This document shows, piece after piece, positions 22,610 through 34,280 of a stretch of DNA of 64,000 nt (its first letter is position 1; each line of letters begins with the position of its first letter). The translations under genes were made by a program, and so were the position numbers. The notes under the pieces are model-generated. The model was given only the letters and a program-made list of their open reading frames with translations. It was not told the DNA's origin and made no database searches. The stretch lies in the NCBI GenBank assembly GCA_015183035.1, contig JACZZP010000002.1, positions 186,001 through 250,000 on the forward strand. The letters run 5' to 3'. This DNA comes from Meloidogyne chitwoodi (Eukaryota; Nematoda; Chromadorea; Rhabditida; Meloidogynidae).

Positions 22610-25600
22610 ATGGGTGGTCTTCTGACCAGTTGCCAAAGCGAAGAAGTTCGCGAGCAGCTAAGTAAAAATAAAGCTATAGAAAAACAATTAGTAAGTGATC
22701 GACGTGCTGCCTCTTCTATCATAAAGTGAGAAGATTTGAAAAAAAAATTAAAAAAAAAAAAATTTTTTTTGTCAAGACTTTTGCTTCTAGGGGCTGGAGA
22801 ATGTGGAAAATCTACTGTGCTCAAACAAATGCAGTTAAAAAAATTTTTTTTTTAACTGTAAAAATTTTTTTTTAATTTTTCTTAGAATTCTACACAGCAA
22901 TGGATTTACTGAAGAAGAAATTAATGAACGCAAAGCTGTTGTTTATTCAAATACAGTCACTTCAATGGCAGCTATATTAAAGGTAGGTAATGCCAGTTTT
23001 TGGGGCATAACTTTTTTTAAAGTTGTGCCAAAAAATTAATTTTTGGTTTATATGAAAGAGGAAATTCTGGACTATAAAATATTAAAGAGATCAAATTTTT
23101 AGCTTAATTTTTTACCAAGTTATGAATTTTTGATTGAATTTAGTCAATATTTATGAACATTGTGTTTTTTAATCAATTTTGCTTTAAAAATAATTTAAAA
23201 AAAATATTTTTAAACTTTTTTGCAATTTATTTTTTATAAGAATAATTTTTTGACAAAGGAAAAATTATTTTCCACCAGCGGGGTTCGAACCTTCGACCCC
23301 TTTTGGTGTCAATCCAAGCGTTAACCGACTACACCAAATAATACATTTTGAGGGGAATAGGTGTAAAAGGCGGAATTTTGTATTATTTTTATATTTTTTT
23401 GTGTTAAAAAAATTAAATTTTTTTAAATTCAGGCAATGGATAACGTTCTTCACATGTCAATGGATGACTCTTCAAAAGAAAGAGATAGAAATTTAATTTT
23501 CAGAGCTATAGAAAATGGAGAAGAAAATGTTCCCTTTACAGACCAAATAGCAAAAGCCTTACAAAATTTATGGGGAGATAAGGCAGTTAAAAAAGCTTAT
23601 GAACTGCGTAGTGAATATCAATTAAATGACTCTGCAAAATAGTTGGGGGGAATTTTTGAAATTTTTTAAATTGTTTTCTTCAGTTTTCTTGATTCAGTGG
23701 CTAGAATTCATGAACCTGGCTATCGCCCCACTGAACAAGACATTCTTTATTCTAGAGTTGCTACTACGGGAGTTGTTGAAGTCAAATTTATTATAAAAGG
23801 AAATATGGAATTTCGAGTATTTGATGTGGGAGGGCAGCGTTCTGAACGAAGAAAGTGGATTCATTGTTTTGGTAAAAATATTTTTTTACTTTAATTGATC
23901 AAATATTTTAAAAATAAACCTAATTTTTGGTCAAAGAAAGTTCAAATAATTTCTAAAATTTGTTTTACCGTTAAGTATTTGAACAGAGATAAAGGGTCCT
24001 TAAAATAACTATTTTTGGACAAATTTGGTATCATTCGAAAGGACTTGAAAAGCTGAATCGAAAGAGCTATGAAATAAAAAAATATTTTAGAAATACACTG
24101 AGATACAAGCTTTCAAACATCTAAAACTACGACTTAAATACCATATTTTCTCTAATCAAGCGCATGCGCTTCTATTTTTCAACCCTTTCGATTTGTAAAT
24201 AATATGAATGAAAAATCTTTTAAACTAATATTTTATTGATTTATCTTAAATTTAAATTATTTTTTAAAATTAAAACTTTTATTATTAAATCTTTAAGTTC
24301 CTTATTGTTTTCTGCTGTCTGCCTTTTCTTTTATGACACTCATTTTTTAAAACTTTATTTCTCTCTTACATACTCTCTTATTTTCTTTTGCTTCTTTTCT
24401 CTTCTAAAGCACATAAAATAATATAATTTTTCTTTATGTATTCTCCATCCTATTTATTAGTTTTTCTTTTGAATTATGTTATGATTTTATTTTTTACTGT
24501 TATTTATCGCTTCTCGGCCTTTTGGCTAAGATCAAAGTGTAGTATCTGTTCTTTACGACTTAATCTTCGTAACGACCCTACCCGGGTCAAAGAGATTAAT
24601 CAATTTTTGGAAAATGGCGTGAGTTGGAAGCTTGCTTCTGCTCTGCCACGCGTCGGCCCGGTCTTGCACTTACCTCCGGGAACGGCGCATTCCTCCCTTC
24701 TGGGAGGATCAAAATCGTTTTAGTGTGGACAGCATCTCTTCTAGAGTTTCCTTCTTTTGGAAGGTTAGCTTCAAAAAGAGCGTTTGTATTAGAGTAAATC
24801 GATATTTGTAAAAAAAAATTACAAATTTTGAGTTAAAGAAAGATCAAATCATGGAAAAAAATTTAAAATTAAATTTATAATTATTAAAATTTAAGACAAT
24901 GTTGAATCAATCATTTTTATCACGGCAATAAGCGAATATGATCAAGTGCTTTTTGAAGATGAAACTACGGTATTTTTATTTATTTATTTAATTTTATTTT
25001 ATAAAATTTAAGAATAGAATGATTGAATCAATGCAACTATTTTCTTCAATTTGTAATTCTTCTTGGTTTTTAAATACTGCAATGATTTTATTTTTGAACA
25101 AAAAAGACCTTTTTCTAGAGAAAATACAAAGAGTGAATATTACAACTTGTTTTCCTGATTATGAAGGTATTTTTTAATTAATCTGATTTTATAAAATTAA
25201 TTCTGCTATTTTTAAAATTAAATTCTGATTTATAAATAATTGAATTCTGATTTTTAAATAAATAAATTCTGATTTTTTTAAATTAAATTCTGATTTTTTT
25301 AAATTAATTCTGATTTTTTAAAATTAAATTCTGATTTTTTAAAATTAAATTCTGATTTTTTAAAATTAAATTCTGATTTTTTAAAATTAAATTCTGATTT
25401 TTAAAAAATAAATTCTGATTTTTTTAAATTAAATTCTGTTTTTTAAAATTAAATTCTGATTTTTTTAAATTAATTCTGATTTTTTAAAATTAAATTCTGA
25501 TTTTTTAAAATTAAATTCTGATTTTTTAAAATTAAATTCTGATTTTTTAAAATTAAATTCTGATTTTTAAAAAATAAATTCTGATTTTTTTAAATTAAAT

Positions 25601-26420
25601 TCTGTTTTTTAAAATTAAATTCTGATTTTTTAAAATTAAATTCTGATTTTTAAATAAATAAATTCTGATTTTTTTAAATTAAATTCTGATTTTTTTAAAT
25701 TAAATTCTGATTTTTAAATAAATAAATTCTGATTTATAAATAATTGAATTCTGATTTTTAAATAAATAAATTCTGATTTTTTAAAATTAAATTCTGATTT
25801 TTAAAAAATAAATTCTGATTTTTTTAAATTAAATTCTGTTTTTTAAAATTAAATTCTGATTTTTTTAAATTAATTCTGATTTTTTAAAATTAAATTCTGA
25901 TTTTTTAAAATTAAATTCTGATTTTTTAAAATTAAATTCTGATTTTTTAAAATTAAATTCTGATTTTTAAAAAATAAATTCTGATTTTTTTAAATTAAAT
26001 TCTGTTTTTTAAAATTAAATTCTGATTTTTTTAAATTAAATTCTGATTTTTAAATAAATAAATTCTGATTTTTTTAAATTAAATTCTGATTTTTAAATAA
26101 ATAAATTCTGATTTTTTTAAATTAAATTCTGATTTTTTAAAATTAAATTCTGATTTTTTAAAATTAAATTCTGATTTTTAAAATAAAGGTTCCCAAAGCT
26201 ATGAGGAAGCTGTTAATTTTATCAAAATGAAATTTGCAGAATTAAATCAACACCCAGACAAGTAAAAAAATTAAAGTAAATTTGAAAAAAAAAAAATTTC
26301 AGAAAAACAATTTATATGCACGAAACATGTGCAACAGACACAAATCAAGTTCAACTTGTAATAAGTTCAGTAATCGACACAATAATTCAAAAGAATTTAC
26401 AAAAGGCGGGAATGATGTAA
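22610..26420 (+). CDS. Heterotrimeric G-protein alpha subunit
   Basis: GTP-binding alpha subunit acting at the inner face of the plasma membrane downstream of seven-helix receptors. Starts [16 protein letters not shown] (Gly2 and a nearby Cys fit N-myristoylation and palmitoylation). P-loop GAGECGKST at 22790-22816 has Cys where most families have Ser, a variant I recall from several nematode alpha subunits. Then [22 protein letters not shown], the helical domain, switch [10 protein letters not shown], switch [18 protein letters not shown] (catalytic Gln present), NKKD at 25097-25108, and TCATDT. C-terminus LQKAGMM lacks the Cys four residues from the end used by pertussis toxin. About nine exons; approximate boundaries 22610-22726, 22774-22831, 22887-22983, 23436 to about 23640, about 23683-23871, 24896-24969, 25014-25166, 26190-26261, 26302-26420. 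The subclass is not certain; it resembles nematode-specific gpa genes. Confidence 0.92.
23271..23341 (-). repeat. tRNA-like sequence (degenerate) in G-alpha intron
   Basis: On the minus strand an A box (ttggtgtagtcggttaacgc) is followed about 30 bp later by a B box (gaaggttcgaaccccgc). The acceptor stem does not pair and the anticodon arm is irregular, so it is a relic or tRNA-derived repeat rather than a working tRNA. Confidence 0.6.
24506..24691 (+). ncRNA. U2: U2 spliceosomal snRNA gene inside a G-alpha intron
   Basis: The 5' part matches U2 closely: atcgcttctcggccttttgg forms stem I, and agatcaaagtgtagtatctg holds the branch-point recognition sequence gtagta. Stem IIa forms from ttacga and tcgtaa around cttaatct, IIb from gaccc and gggtc. 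An Sm-site candidate, aatttttgg, follows. Stem III (tggcgtg ... gccacgc) and stem IV (gcgtcggcccgg ... ccgggaacggcgc, with cttgcact in the loop) are both intact. Length about 186 nt fits. The gene is in the same orientation as its host, in the intron 23872-24895. It is far more GC-rich than its surroundings. Its own promoter (a PSE near -60) could not be identified with confidence. Confidence 0.93.
25180..26178 (+). repeat. 1-kb ttctgattttttaaaatta minisatellite in G-alpha intron
   Basis: About fifty units of 17-21 bp built on aattctgatttttt, with aaattaa or aataaataa spacers. Blocks of variant order repeat (25255-25620 resembles 25800-26040), so segmental amplification has occurred. It fills the intron between the exons ending FPDYE and beginning [10 protein letters not shown]. 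Confidence 0.9.
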
Positions 26421-26735
26421 AATTTAAAGAAAAAATTAATTTTAATTTCAAATAATTTTTTTTTATTTTTTTAAAATTTATTTTTAATCATTATAATGTA
26501 TCTCATATTTTTTATTTTTTCTTATTAAATTAATTAAAAAATAAAAATAATTTTAATTCTAAAAAAAAACACTTAATATTTCAATCTCTCAACTTTTAAT
26601 TATTAAAAAAAATAAAATAATAATAATAAAGGAAAAATCAAACCAAAATATATTTGTTTTTTGGGGGATGATACTTTTCCTCATTTTCACTTAATTCAAA
26701 AAAAAACCTTATTTTTACTTCTTGGGTTCAACTTT
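26421..26735. other. Convergent intergenic spacer
   Basis: AT-rich 3' flanks of two genes that converge (G-alpha on plus, TIA-1-like on minus). I see no gene in it. Several aataaa-type words on both strands could serve as poly(A) signals. Confidence 0.5.
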
Positions 26736-29272
26736 TTATTTTTGTGCTCCTTGGAAATATCCAGCCCATTGCGGATTTTGCTGTTGACATTGTTGCTTAA
26801 AATTTATTTTTAATTTTTTAAAAATAAATTTAAAAAAAATAAACCTGGTAATACTGCCAATATTGTTGCATTTGAGCATTATTAACAGCAACAGCGGATG
26901 AAACGCCAGCAGTTGCCGGATTAAACATTCCTGGTACTATACAAATTTTTTTTTAAAATAAAAATAATTGATAAAATTAACCTTTTGGAGTTGCACCCTA
27001 AAAATAGAAAAAATTTAAAAAATTAAAGTTTAATGTCAAGTTTAAGAGGTCGTGGGTTCGAACCCGCTCAGGGGACAAACATTTTTAATTTCAATAAAAA
27101 TAAAATATGTTAGAGTTTTAAATCAAATTAATTTTTTTAAATTAAAAATAAACATTTTAAAAGATATATCTAAAAAATAAAATTAAAAAACAAACCTCAA
27201 CTTTCCCCCAATTCATACGAACAGTTTGACCCAAAAATTCTCCATTATTCATTTCTTGAATTGCTCGACCTGCACTAATCTTCTGATCATATTTAATCTT
27301 AAAGAGGATAATTTATTTATTTTTTAATTTTAAAAATTTATACAAAAGCATATCCTTGAGGTTTAAAATGGCGAATGTCCACAATATTTCCAAAACGCTT
27401 AAAAGCATCACGAATTTCCATTTCTTAAAGAAAATAAATTTTTAAAGTAGAATATTAATATTCTAAAAAAATTAAAATGTAAAAATTCATGCTTAGAAAT
27501 TAAAAAAATATTGTTGTCCACCGAACGGGTTCGAACCCACACCCCCTTTCTTCCACTCAAAATAAATTTTAAAAATTAAAAAAAAACCTGTAGCACCAGG
27601 AGGAACTCCACCAACATAAACAGAAGTATTATCAGGACTAGTTTGAGCCATAATTTCGTCTACTGTCGGTTTGTTATATTCAAAAGGCATTGCCCCTGTA
27701 CTACCAGGCATTCCAGGTTTTCGAGTTGCCTTAAAATTAAATTTTTTTTTAAATTTCAAAATAATTTACAAACCCAATTAGTGCGAATTGTTCTCCGTCC
27801 AAGCCATTGCCCATTCATTTGTTCAATAGCACGCTCAGCCTCATCACGTTTTGGAAAAGAAACAAATCCGTATCCTTTAGAAAGAAGAGTAGCAGGATCG
27901 CGAATGACCTTGGCATCACTAAAAAAAATTATTAAAATTAAAAGTGTCAAGAAAACTTACGAAACTTCCCCAAAAGGAGCAAAAGCATCCTTTAATGCTT
28001 TATTATCAATTTCTGGCGAAAGATCCCCAACAAAAATGTGAAAATGTTCTCAAAAGTAAAAAAGAAAATAAATTAAATTTAAAAAATAAATAAATTTTAC
28101 TGCTTGTATCGACTTTTTGCTGTGTTCCTGGTTGAATAGCCCAATTAACTTTCATTTCCTTAAACAAAATATATTTTTTAAAATTCAAAAATTAAGAAAA
28201 AACCTTGTCTAACAACATACGCTTATTCATGGCCTGCAACGCCTGTGCAGCCGTATGATGATCAGTAAATTCAACAAAAGCATAAGGATCAGAAGTTGTC
28301 TAAAATATTAAAAAATTTAAGATTAAAAAATAAATTTAAAATGTTAAGGGCCATTCATGAGTATTAACCTAACACAGCTTTTTTTCTTTAGTTTTACCAT
28401 TTTTAATTTTTGGATTTTTAACTAATTTTTTTTTTTAAGGCGAAGGGCACTTAATGTGAGAAGAAAGAAAAAAGAAAGAAAAAAATAAAATATCAAATGG
28501 TACTTAGGTTTTAGCTTTTTGATTTTCTCTCAAGTGCTGAGGAGAGGAGAGTGAATAAGAAACACATTCTGCCTGGCTTCCTCTGCCTTGGAGCAGTTTT
28601 CCTGGATTTTATCAATGAATTTTTTTCAATAATTTTTATAAAAAAAGAAAAGAATAAGAGAAAAAAAAATAAATTTAAATTTTCGACCTCACCAAGCCGA
28701 TAAATGAATGGAATAAAGTAAATAAAAAAGCTAAAAAAAAGTTAAGTTAAAGCAAAAAATAATAAGTAAAAAATATTTAAACTAAATAAAAACCCTGCAC
28801 TAAAATGTGACGAGTGTTTTTGCCTTCTTTTGCCAACTTACATCAAATATAACTTTTGTTTTAGTTACAGGGCCAATTTGTCCAAACAAGGTGGCGATGA
28901 ATTCTTCGGTAACAGAAAGATCGAGATTGCCAACATAACTAAAAAAACAGAATTTATAGCAAAAAGCTAAAAGTAACAGCTCTTAAAACTATCTAGCCTT
29001 TATTTAAAACACTAAAATCAATACTATATTTTTCCCAAATTCAGAGGAGGATCAAGACTCTCAAACTTTAAAAAATATAATTTAATTATACATGGTTTTG
29101 GGAAGTCCATCATCAGTTCTCAAATCAAACCCAGCACTTTGTGCTGCTGCATAATGATAACGTGGATTGTATGCGCCAACAGAGCAATCCTCTCCATAGC
29201 CATAAGTTCCATAACCATAAGTGGAATACTTAAAGAGAAAAATAAGAGTAAAAATAATAAAAATCATACCAT
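26736..29272 (-). CDS. TIA-1/TIAR-like RNA-binding protein, three RRMs
   Basis: RNA-binding protein of the TIA-1/TIAR family (C. elegans tiar-1/rox-8 type), which in other animals controls splicing and stress-granule translation. The start codon at 29272 appears to be a one-codon exon followed by a 41-bp intron, then [12 protein letters not shown] and [19 protein letters not shown]1 has [14 protein letters not shown] and [13 protein letters not shown]2 has [18 protein letters not shown] and [20 protein letters not shown] followed by [20 protein letters not shown], the canonical TIA linker. RRM3 has [11 protein letters not shown] and PQGYAFIKYDQ, ending QTVRMNWGK. The tail is Gln-rich ([16 protein letters not shown]) and ends GYFQGAQK; the stop TAA is at 26738-26736. 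Two introns carry tRNA-like pieces, and one (about 28303-28795) is unusually long. Confidence 0.9.
27040..27077 (+). repeat. tRNA 3'-half-like sequence in TIA-like intron
   Basis: Only the T-arm is recognisable: gtgggttcgaacccgctcag, a perfect 5-bp stem with a standard TTCGAAC loop, followed by gggg and then acaaacattttta. No A box is visible upstream. Confidence 0.55.
27514..27557 (-). repeat. tRNA 3'-half-like sequence in TIA-like intron
   Basis: On the minus strand gtgtgggttcgaacccgttc resembles a T-arm with a B box; the 5' half of a tRNA is missing. It lies in the intron between exons coding RRM3 and the preceding linker. Confidence 0.5.
28303..28795. other. Long TIA-like intron, no exon seen
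   Basis: About 490 bp inside the RRM1 region. It holds a less AT-rich patch (28440-28620) with gaagggcacttaatgtgag, which resembles gggccacttaatgaggcgag at 18.68 kb. No frame with a recognisable protein was found. Confidence 0.45.
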
Positions 29273-29574
29273 TTTAATAAATCCTCACTTTAAGAAGGGT
29301 AATATAAATTCTAAATAGAAATAAAATCTAAAAAATTAAAAAAAAATCAAAAAATCCACGAATTGGTAACAAAATCGATGCCACGCAAGCTTAAAAAGTG
29401 TCTATTTCTCTGTGTATACTCTCTCGTGATTAATTAGATAAAATACATAATGCCAAAGATTTAATTTTATTAATTATTTTAAAAAGTAACTTTGTTGTAA
29501 TTGATTTTTTGTTTTTTTTAATTTTTTTTTTAATTTTTTTTTTTAATTTTTTTTTTTGATTTTTAATTTTAGTT

Positions 29575-29800
29575 AAGGTTTTACTTGTTGTTGATCCATA
29601 GATAATTCAATTTACTATAAAATAAAAGATTTAAATTTTTTAAACAATTTACGGTAAAGTTTTGGTCAAAAAACTGACATTTTTCCCCCCTTTTTTTAGT
29701 TTTTCGACTAACTACTTTACTAATTCATTTAAAATTTTAATTTAAATTGTATTTTGAAGCAAATTTTATTCTCTTTCTATTTATAAATGTCTCAAAATCA
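29575..29800. mobile_element. Fold-back element, family P1, abutting a start codon
   Basis: Left arm gttgatccatagataattca then atttactataaaata; right arm has ttgtattttgaagcaaattt and ctctttctatttataaatg. The centre pairs ggtcaaaaaact with agtttttcgac. The start codon of the downstream gene (29787) falls within the end of the right arm. Confidence 0.5.
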
Positions 29801-32318
29801 ACAGAATAGCTCCAACAATATTCCTGTACACTTAAACATTGCAACAACAAATTCGACAAATTCTTCAATTTCCAACTTTAATAATATAATAGAGGTTTTT
29901 TTGTTTAATTTAATTTTTTTAATTTATTAATTTTTTAGCTACAACAATCTAGTGATGTTTACGAGTTTCATAGTAGTCCAGATAATGATAATATTGTTAA
30001 TTATTTTCCAAATGTTTCACCAAATTTAGTTTCTTCGTTTAATCAATATAAAAGTCCAGTTACAGGTTTTTTTAATTAAAAAATTATTTTTAATTTTTAT
30101 AATTTTTCAAAGTATCCCCAAGCCTCTCAACAACCCCTAAACGAATAAAAACGGCAATACTTGCAAAAAAATTGGTGGCTGCCGCAGCTGTTGAATCTTC
30201 TTCAGATTCTACTAAATTAAGTTTAATGGATTCCTTAAACGATCCAAAGCCTGAAGGCTTAGAATTTTGCCAACATGTTGAAAAAGAAGAGAAAGATTTT
30301 GAGGAAGACAAAGAAGAAATTGGAATAAAAATTGATCAAGAAGAAATGTGTGAAAACGAAGAAATTAACAAGCAACATTCTCAGCCTCAAAGAGCACATT
30401 CTTTTACTTGTGGAGGCAGTCAAGAGCAGAAAAAGGTTTTTTTAATTTGGGGAGTAAATGGGAATTTTGAAAAGAAATTTTTGCGACGAAATGTCTTTCT
30501 TAAAATCAAAAAATTCTTTTTAAGGTTCCACCTCTAAGAATTTCGCTAATAAAAACGCCTAGTGAAGAGGGAGAAGCACAACAACCTACTTTGTATTCAC
30601 CCGTTAGCTCTACGCGAAAAAGCAAAAGAACAAATGGTGGACGTTTCAATGCCAGTCCGAAGGAAGACATTCGACGAATTACAAGGTTTTTTTTTGAAAT
30701 TTAATTTTTACTCTTTTTTTTTTTTAATTTAAAGAAGCAGAGTTCGTCAAACAAATAATTTTAATAATAATGAAGAAGATGAAAACCAACAGAAAGAACC
30801 TTTTCGAAAACGTCCAAAAAGAATACTCGAAAATTATACATGTTCAGGATTTTTGGAAGAAGAAGATGCTAGCAGTGCAGCTGAATGTGTTGGGGAAGAC
30901 AATTTAATGATAGATGACGATGAAAATGATGAAGAACAAAAAAATAATAATAATGAAGAAAATTCTCAACATAGCAGTTCTAAAAGTGTTTCTGAATTTG
31001 TACGGTTTTTTTTTGGTTAATTTGAGTCTTAAAAAATGTAATTATTACCTAATTTAATTTTTTGGATTAATTAGAGTCTCAAAAAATCAATTAATTTTTT
31101 TGGGTTAATTTGAGACGTAAAAAATGATTTAACATTTTTTTGTAGCATAGTGCTTCACGTTCCACAAGCCTTACTGCATTGGCTGGAAAGGAACCTCAAC
31201 AAAACTTGGAAGCCGAAAAGAATAATAACAATGAAGGAAATGATGAGACTAATAATGCTAATAATAATGATCCTTCAATTGCTGCTACTCTTTTTGCTAA
31301 AAATAGTTTTGAACAAAGTATTTGCTATGAAGCTATGGTTTTTTTTTAATTTAATTTTTTTAAAAATTAATTTTTACTTTCAGATAAACAATAAATGGTC
31401 ACAAAATTATGTTGCGCATTTATCCTACCTTGTCGAATCAATGCAAAGTTTAAATGAAAAACAACCATTAAAATCCTCTAAAATTTGTGCATCTTCGACA
31501 GAGCGGGATATTGAGGTTTTTTCTTAATTTTTTTAAAATAAAAATTAAAAAAATATATTTAGATTTGTAAAGAATTACCCGAACCTCTCAAAAAACTCTT
31601 TTTGGAGCAGTCAAAGCGTAGAGATGAATTAACAGAAGAACACTGTTTAGATAAAGAACGTATCAGTCAAATGGCAGAAAGGGAAATGTGTAGGCTTGAG
31701 ACTGTTTTGAAGCAAAAAACAAATTTAAATGATGGGACAGAATGTTTGTCAAATCAAAGAGAAAATTTTCAACTTTTTCCTGTTGGTTAGTTAGTTTTTT
31801 TTTAAATTTTAATTTTTTAGCCCCCTAATTAATCTATTTTTTAGTTTCCTGTCTCCGCGATTTATTTTGCCATGACCCAACTTTATTAGCCCAAACAATG
31901 CAAAATCCAAATGAACGAAGACCTCGAATTTGCACAACACCCTCAATTAACCATTTTAAGCAGCGTTTCACAAAACTTGTAAATACAACAAAAAATAGGC
32001 ATTTGTTAGAAGCTCAGTCTTTAATGGAAGTTCAGGTTTCTTTTAATTTTTTGGGTATTTTTATATTTTTTAGAGAGGGGATTTTTTAATTTAAATTTTT
32101 TTTTAATTTTAGAAAGCAGATTGGCAACGAGCAGCATTTAAATTACAAAGAGAACAAGAACAACAACAATTATTACTTAAAGGTTTAATAAATGCTTCAA
32201 AAAAACAACAACAACCATTGCAACCGCAAATTTCATTTCCTTCGGATTATTGGATGGATACAGCAGTAAAGATGATTGAAATTTCAAATGCTCAATTACC
32301 TCAATTTAATATTGTTTA
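29787..32318 (+). CDS. Large acidic/Asn-rich nuclear-type protein, weak ANKRD11/12 C-terminal similarity
   Basis: Nine or more exons, starting MSQNQQNSSNNIPVHLN and ending NAQLPQFNIV. The first two-thirds are low-complexity and charged: EEKDFEEDKEEIGIKIDQ, KSKRTNGGRFNASPK, FRKRPKRILENY (a plausible nuclear localisation signal) and an acidic DDDENDEEQKNNNNEE run. The last third is helical: ICKELPEPLKKLFLEQSKRR, DELTEEHCLDKERISQMA, then SCLRDLFCHDPTLLAQTM and HLLEAQSLMEVQKADWQRAA. The order 'short Leu-rich helix, Arg-rich helix with Glu-His, QDL-like segment, final Glu/Trp helix' resembles the C-terminal domain of ANKRD11/ANKRD12, but no ankyrin repeats are present. This identification is weak. 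Confidence 0.7.
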
Positions 32319-32401
32319 AAAAAAAAAGAAAAAATGTTTTTTACAAGTCTTTTCTTTGACTTTAAGGTTTTTAGTATTTTAAAAGAGAAAAACAAAGTTT
32401 G

Positions 32402-32487
32402 GCTGACAGTAGGGTTCGAACCTGTGACCTTCTTTTGATTTCACTTGAACGCAGTCGGATACTCTACCAACTTAGCCACCGAGGGTC
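32402..32487 (-). repeat. tRNA-like sequence (degenerate)
   Basis: Minus strand: A box ggtggctaagttggtagagt, then about 40 bp, then B box acaggttcgaaccctac. The acceptor strands (ccctcgg / ctgtcag) do not pair, and the anticodon arm is longer than normal. Intergenic, between two plus-strand genes. Confidence 0.65.
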
Positions 32488-32658
32488 TCATGTTATTTTC
32501 TCTTTTAATGCTTTTTAAACCTCTCGTTTTAAGTGTTTTTATTTATTTTTAATGCATAAAAATTCAAAATTTTTTAATTTTAATTTAAAAATTATTTAGA
32601 TTTTTACAAATATTTTTTTAAATTAAATATGTTTTCTTTAAAAAATTTTTTTTGAATT

Positions 32659-34154
32659 ATGCTTGGAAAAAGTAGACTTGTCCGATTGTTAATTGAAAAG
32701 GAGCAATCTGATAAATTATTAGCATCATCAGAAAGTATAAAATTTTTCAAATAAAATTTTAAATTTTATTTTAAGGGGATCATTGGTACTCTGTTGATTT
32801 TCAACTAATCAATGATTCAAATTTGAAAAATTGTTTTGCTTTTGCGAAGTATGATGATGAAACAGAAGAGTTTCTTTCTCAATCTTTTATGATTAGTAAC
32901 AATGTTTGTTTACAGGTTTTTATTTAATAAATCTAAGAGAATTAAATTCAAGAACGGGATTACCCGAGTAATAAAAATAATTTTATATATTTTTTTCAGA
33001 TTTATTATTCATTTATGGCATCCCTTTTTTCATTTTTCTTCACTAAAACAAACATTAATGGAATATTGGGAAGGTTTTTCTTTTTCTTTTAATTAATAAA
33101 TAAATTAATTTAAGAGGAAAAATGTTTCTTTTTTCCCGTGAATTTTTACAAACATTCCTTAATATTTCTTCTGATTGGTCATCATCCGAAAAACGCTTAA
33201 TTGACATTGGGGCAGGGGATGGTGCTGTTACACTTGTTTTGCAGAATTTTTTTAAGGATGTTACGACAATTGAGGCTTCAAAAGTATGGTGAGCTAATAA
33301 AGCTTAAATTTTTTTAAATAAACTTTCCTGAAAGCTTAATATTTCCGGAAAGCTTATTGTAGCATTTAAAACTTTAAATAGTAGCTTTAAGAATGATTAA
33401 AAGAGAAAATTAAATCGAAGCCTTGTGGTTTAGTTGGTAGAGTGGCCGACTCTGAGAGGAAAGTTGGCGGGTTCGAAACCTGTTGGTGGGCAAACATTTA
33501 TTTCACTCGTATTAATTTAGTTTTTGTTTCAAAAACGCTACAGAAAAATATTTAAATATATTTTTGTCATTTTTATATTTCCATTAAGGTTTTTAAAAAA
33601 TTATATAAATATTTTTTGCAAGCTATAATAAAATTTTTTTCCTAGGTAATGGAATGGCGTTTATCTCAGCACCATTTTAAAATTCTTACTGTTGAAGATA
33701 AATGGGAACAGAGTGGACCCTATGACTTAATTTGTGCTTTAAATTTACTTGATCGTCATTATGCACCAACTAATTTATTAAAAAATTTGCATTCTTTAGC
33801 ATTGGCCAATAATTGTTTTGTGCTTCTTTCGGTTGTTCTTCCATTAAATATTTATGTTGAATTTAATTTGGAAGAAAAAGAAGAGGAAATTAAACAAGAT
33901 TTATTATTACTTCCTTTTTCAAAAAATAAAAATATTCCAAATTCATTTGAAAAACATGCTGAAATTCTTGTAAAAGAAGTTTTAATCCCTGCAGGATTTG
34001 AAGTTATTAGATGGTCAAAACTTCCCTATTTTTCGGAAGGAGACTTGACTAGGGTAATTTTTTAATTTAATAACTTAAAAATAAATTAATATTTTTAAAG
34101 GCTTTTTACAAGTTAGATGATGCTATTTTTCTTCTTAAAGCAGTGAAAACATGA
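32659..34154 (+). CDS. METTL9: METTL9/DREV-like methyltransferase
   Basis: SAM-dependent methyltransferase of the METTL9 (DREV) family; human METTL9 makes 1-methylhistidine in His-x-His motifs. Start MLGKSRLVRLLIEKEQ at 32659. Family blocks in order: a C/F-type segment QIYYSFMASLFSFFF, then RGKMFLFSREFLQTFLNIS, SAM motif I LIDIGAGDGAVTLVL at 33199-33240, TIEASKVMEWRLSQHHFKI, and YDLICALNLLDRHYAPTNLL (the NLLDR block is diagnostic). It continues with FVLLSVVLPLNIYVE, EILVKEVLIPAGFEVIRW and LPYFSEGD, and ends DDAIFLLKAVKT with TGA at 34152-34154. Length about 310 residues fits. An intron holds a tRNA-like sequence on the same strand. Confidence 0.88.
33420..33491 (+). repeat. tRNA-like sequence (best preserved) in METTL9 intron
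   Basis: A box gtggtttagttggtagagtg and B box cgggttcgaaacctg are at normal spacing, and the total length of 72 bp fits a tRNA. The outer acceptor bases gcc / ggc pair, but the inner acceptor bases and the anticodon stem do not. It is followed by aaacatttatttc, like the piece at 27.04 kb. Confidence 0.6.
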
Positions 34155-34280
34155 GGAAATAAACTGGGAATTTGTGATGATTAACACAAAATAATCTTTT
34201 TCACTTTTTTTTTTTTAATTTTTAAAAAATTAATAAATATTTAAAAAGAAAACATAAACAAACTTTTGTTGTTTTGTGTG

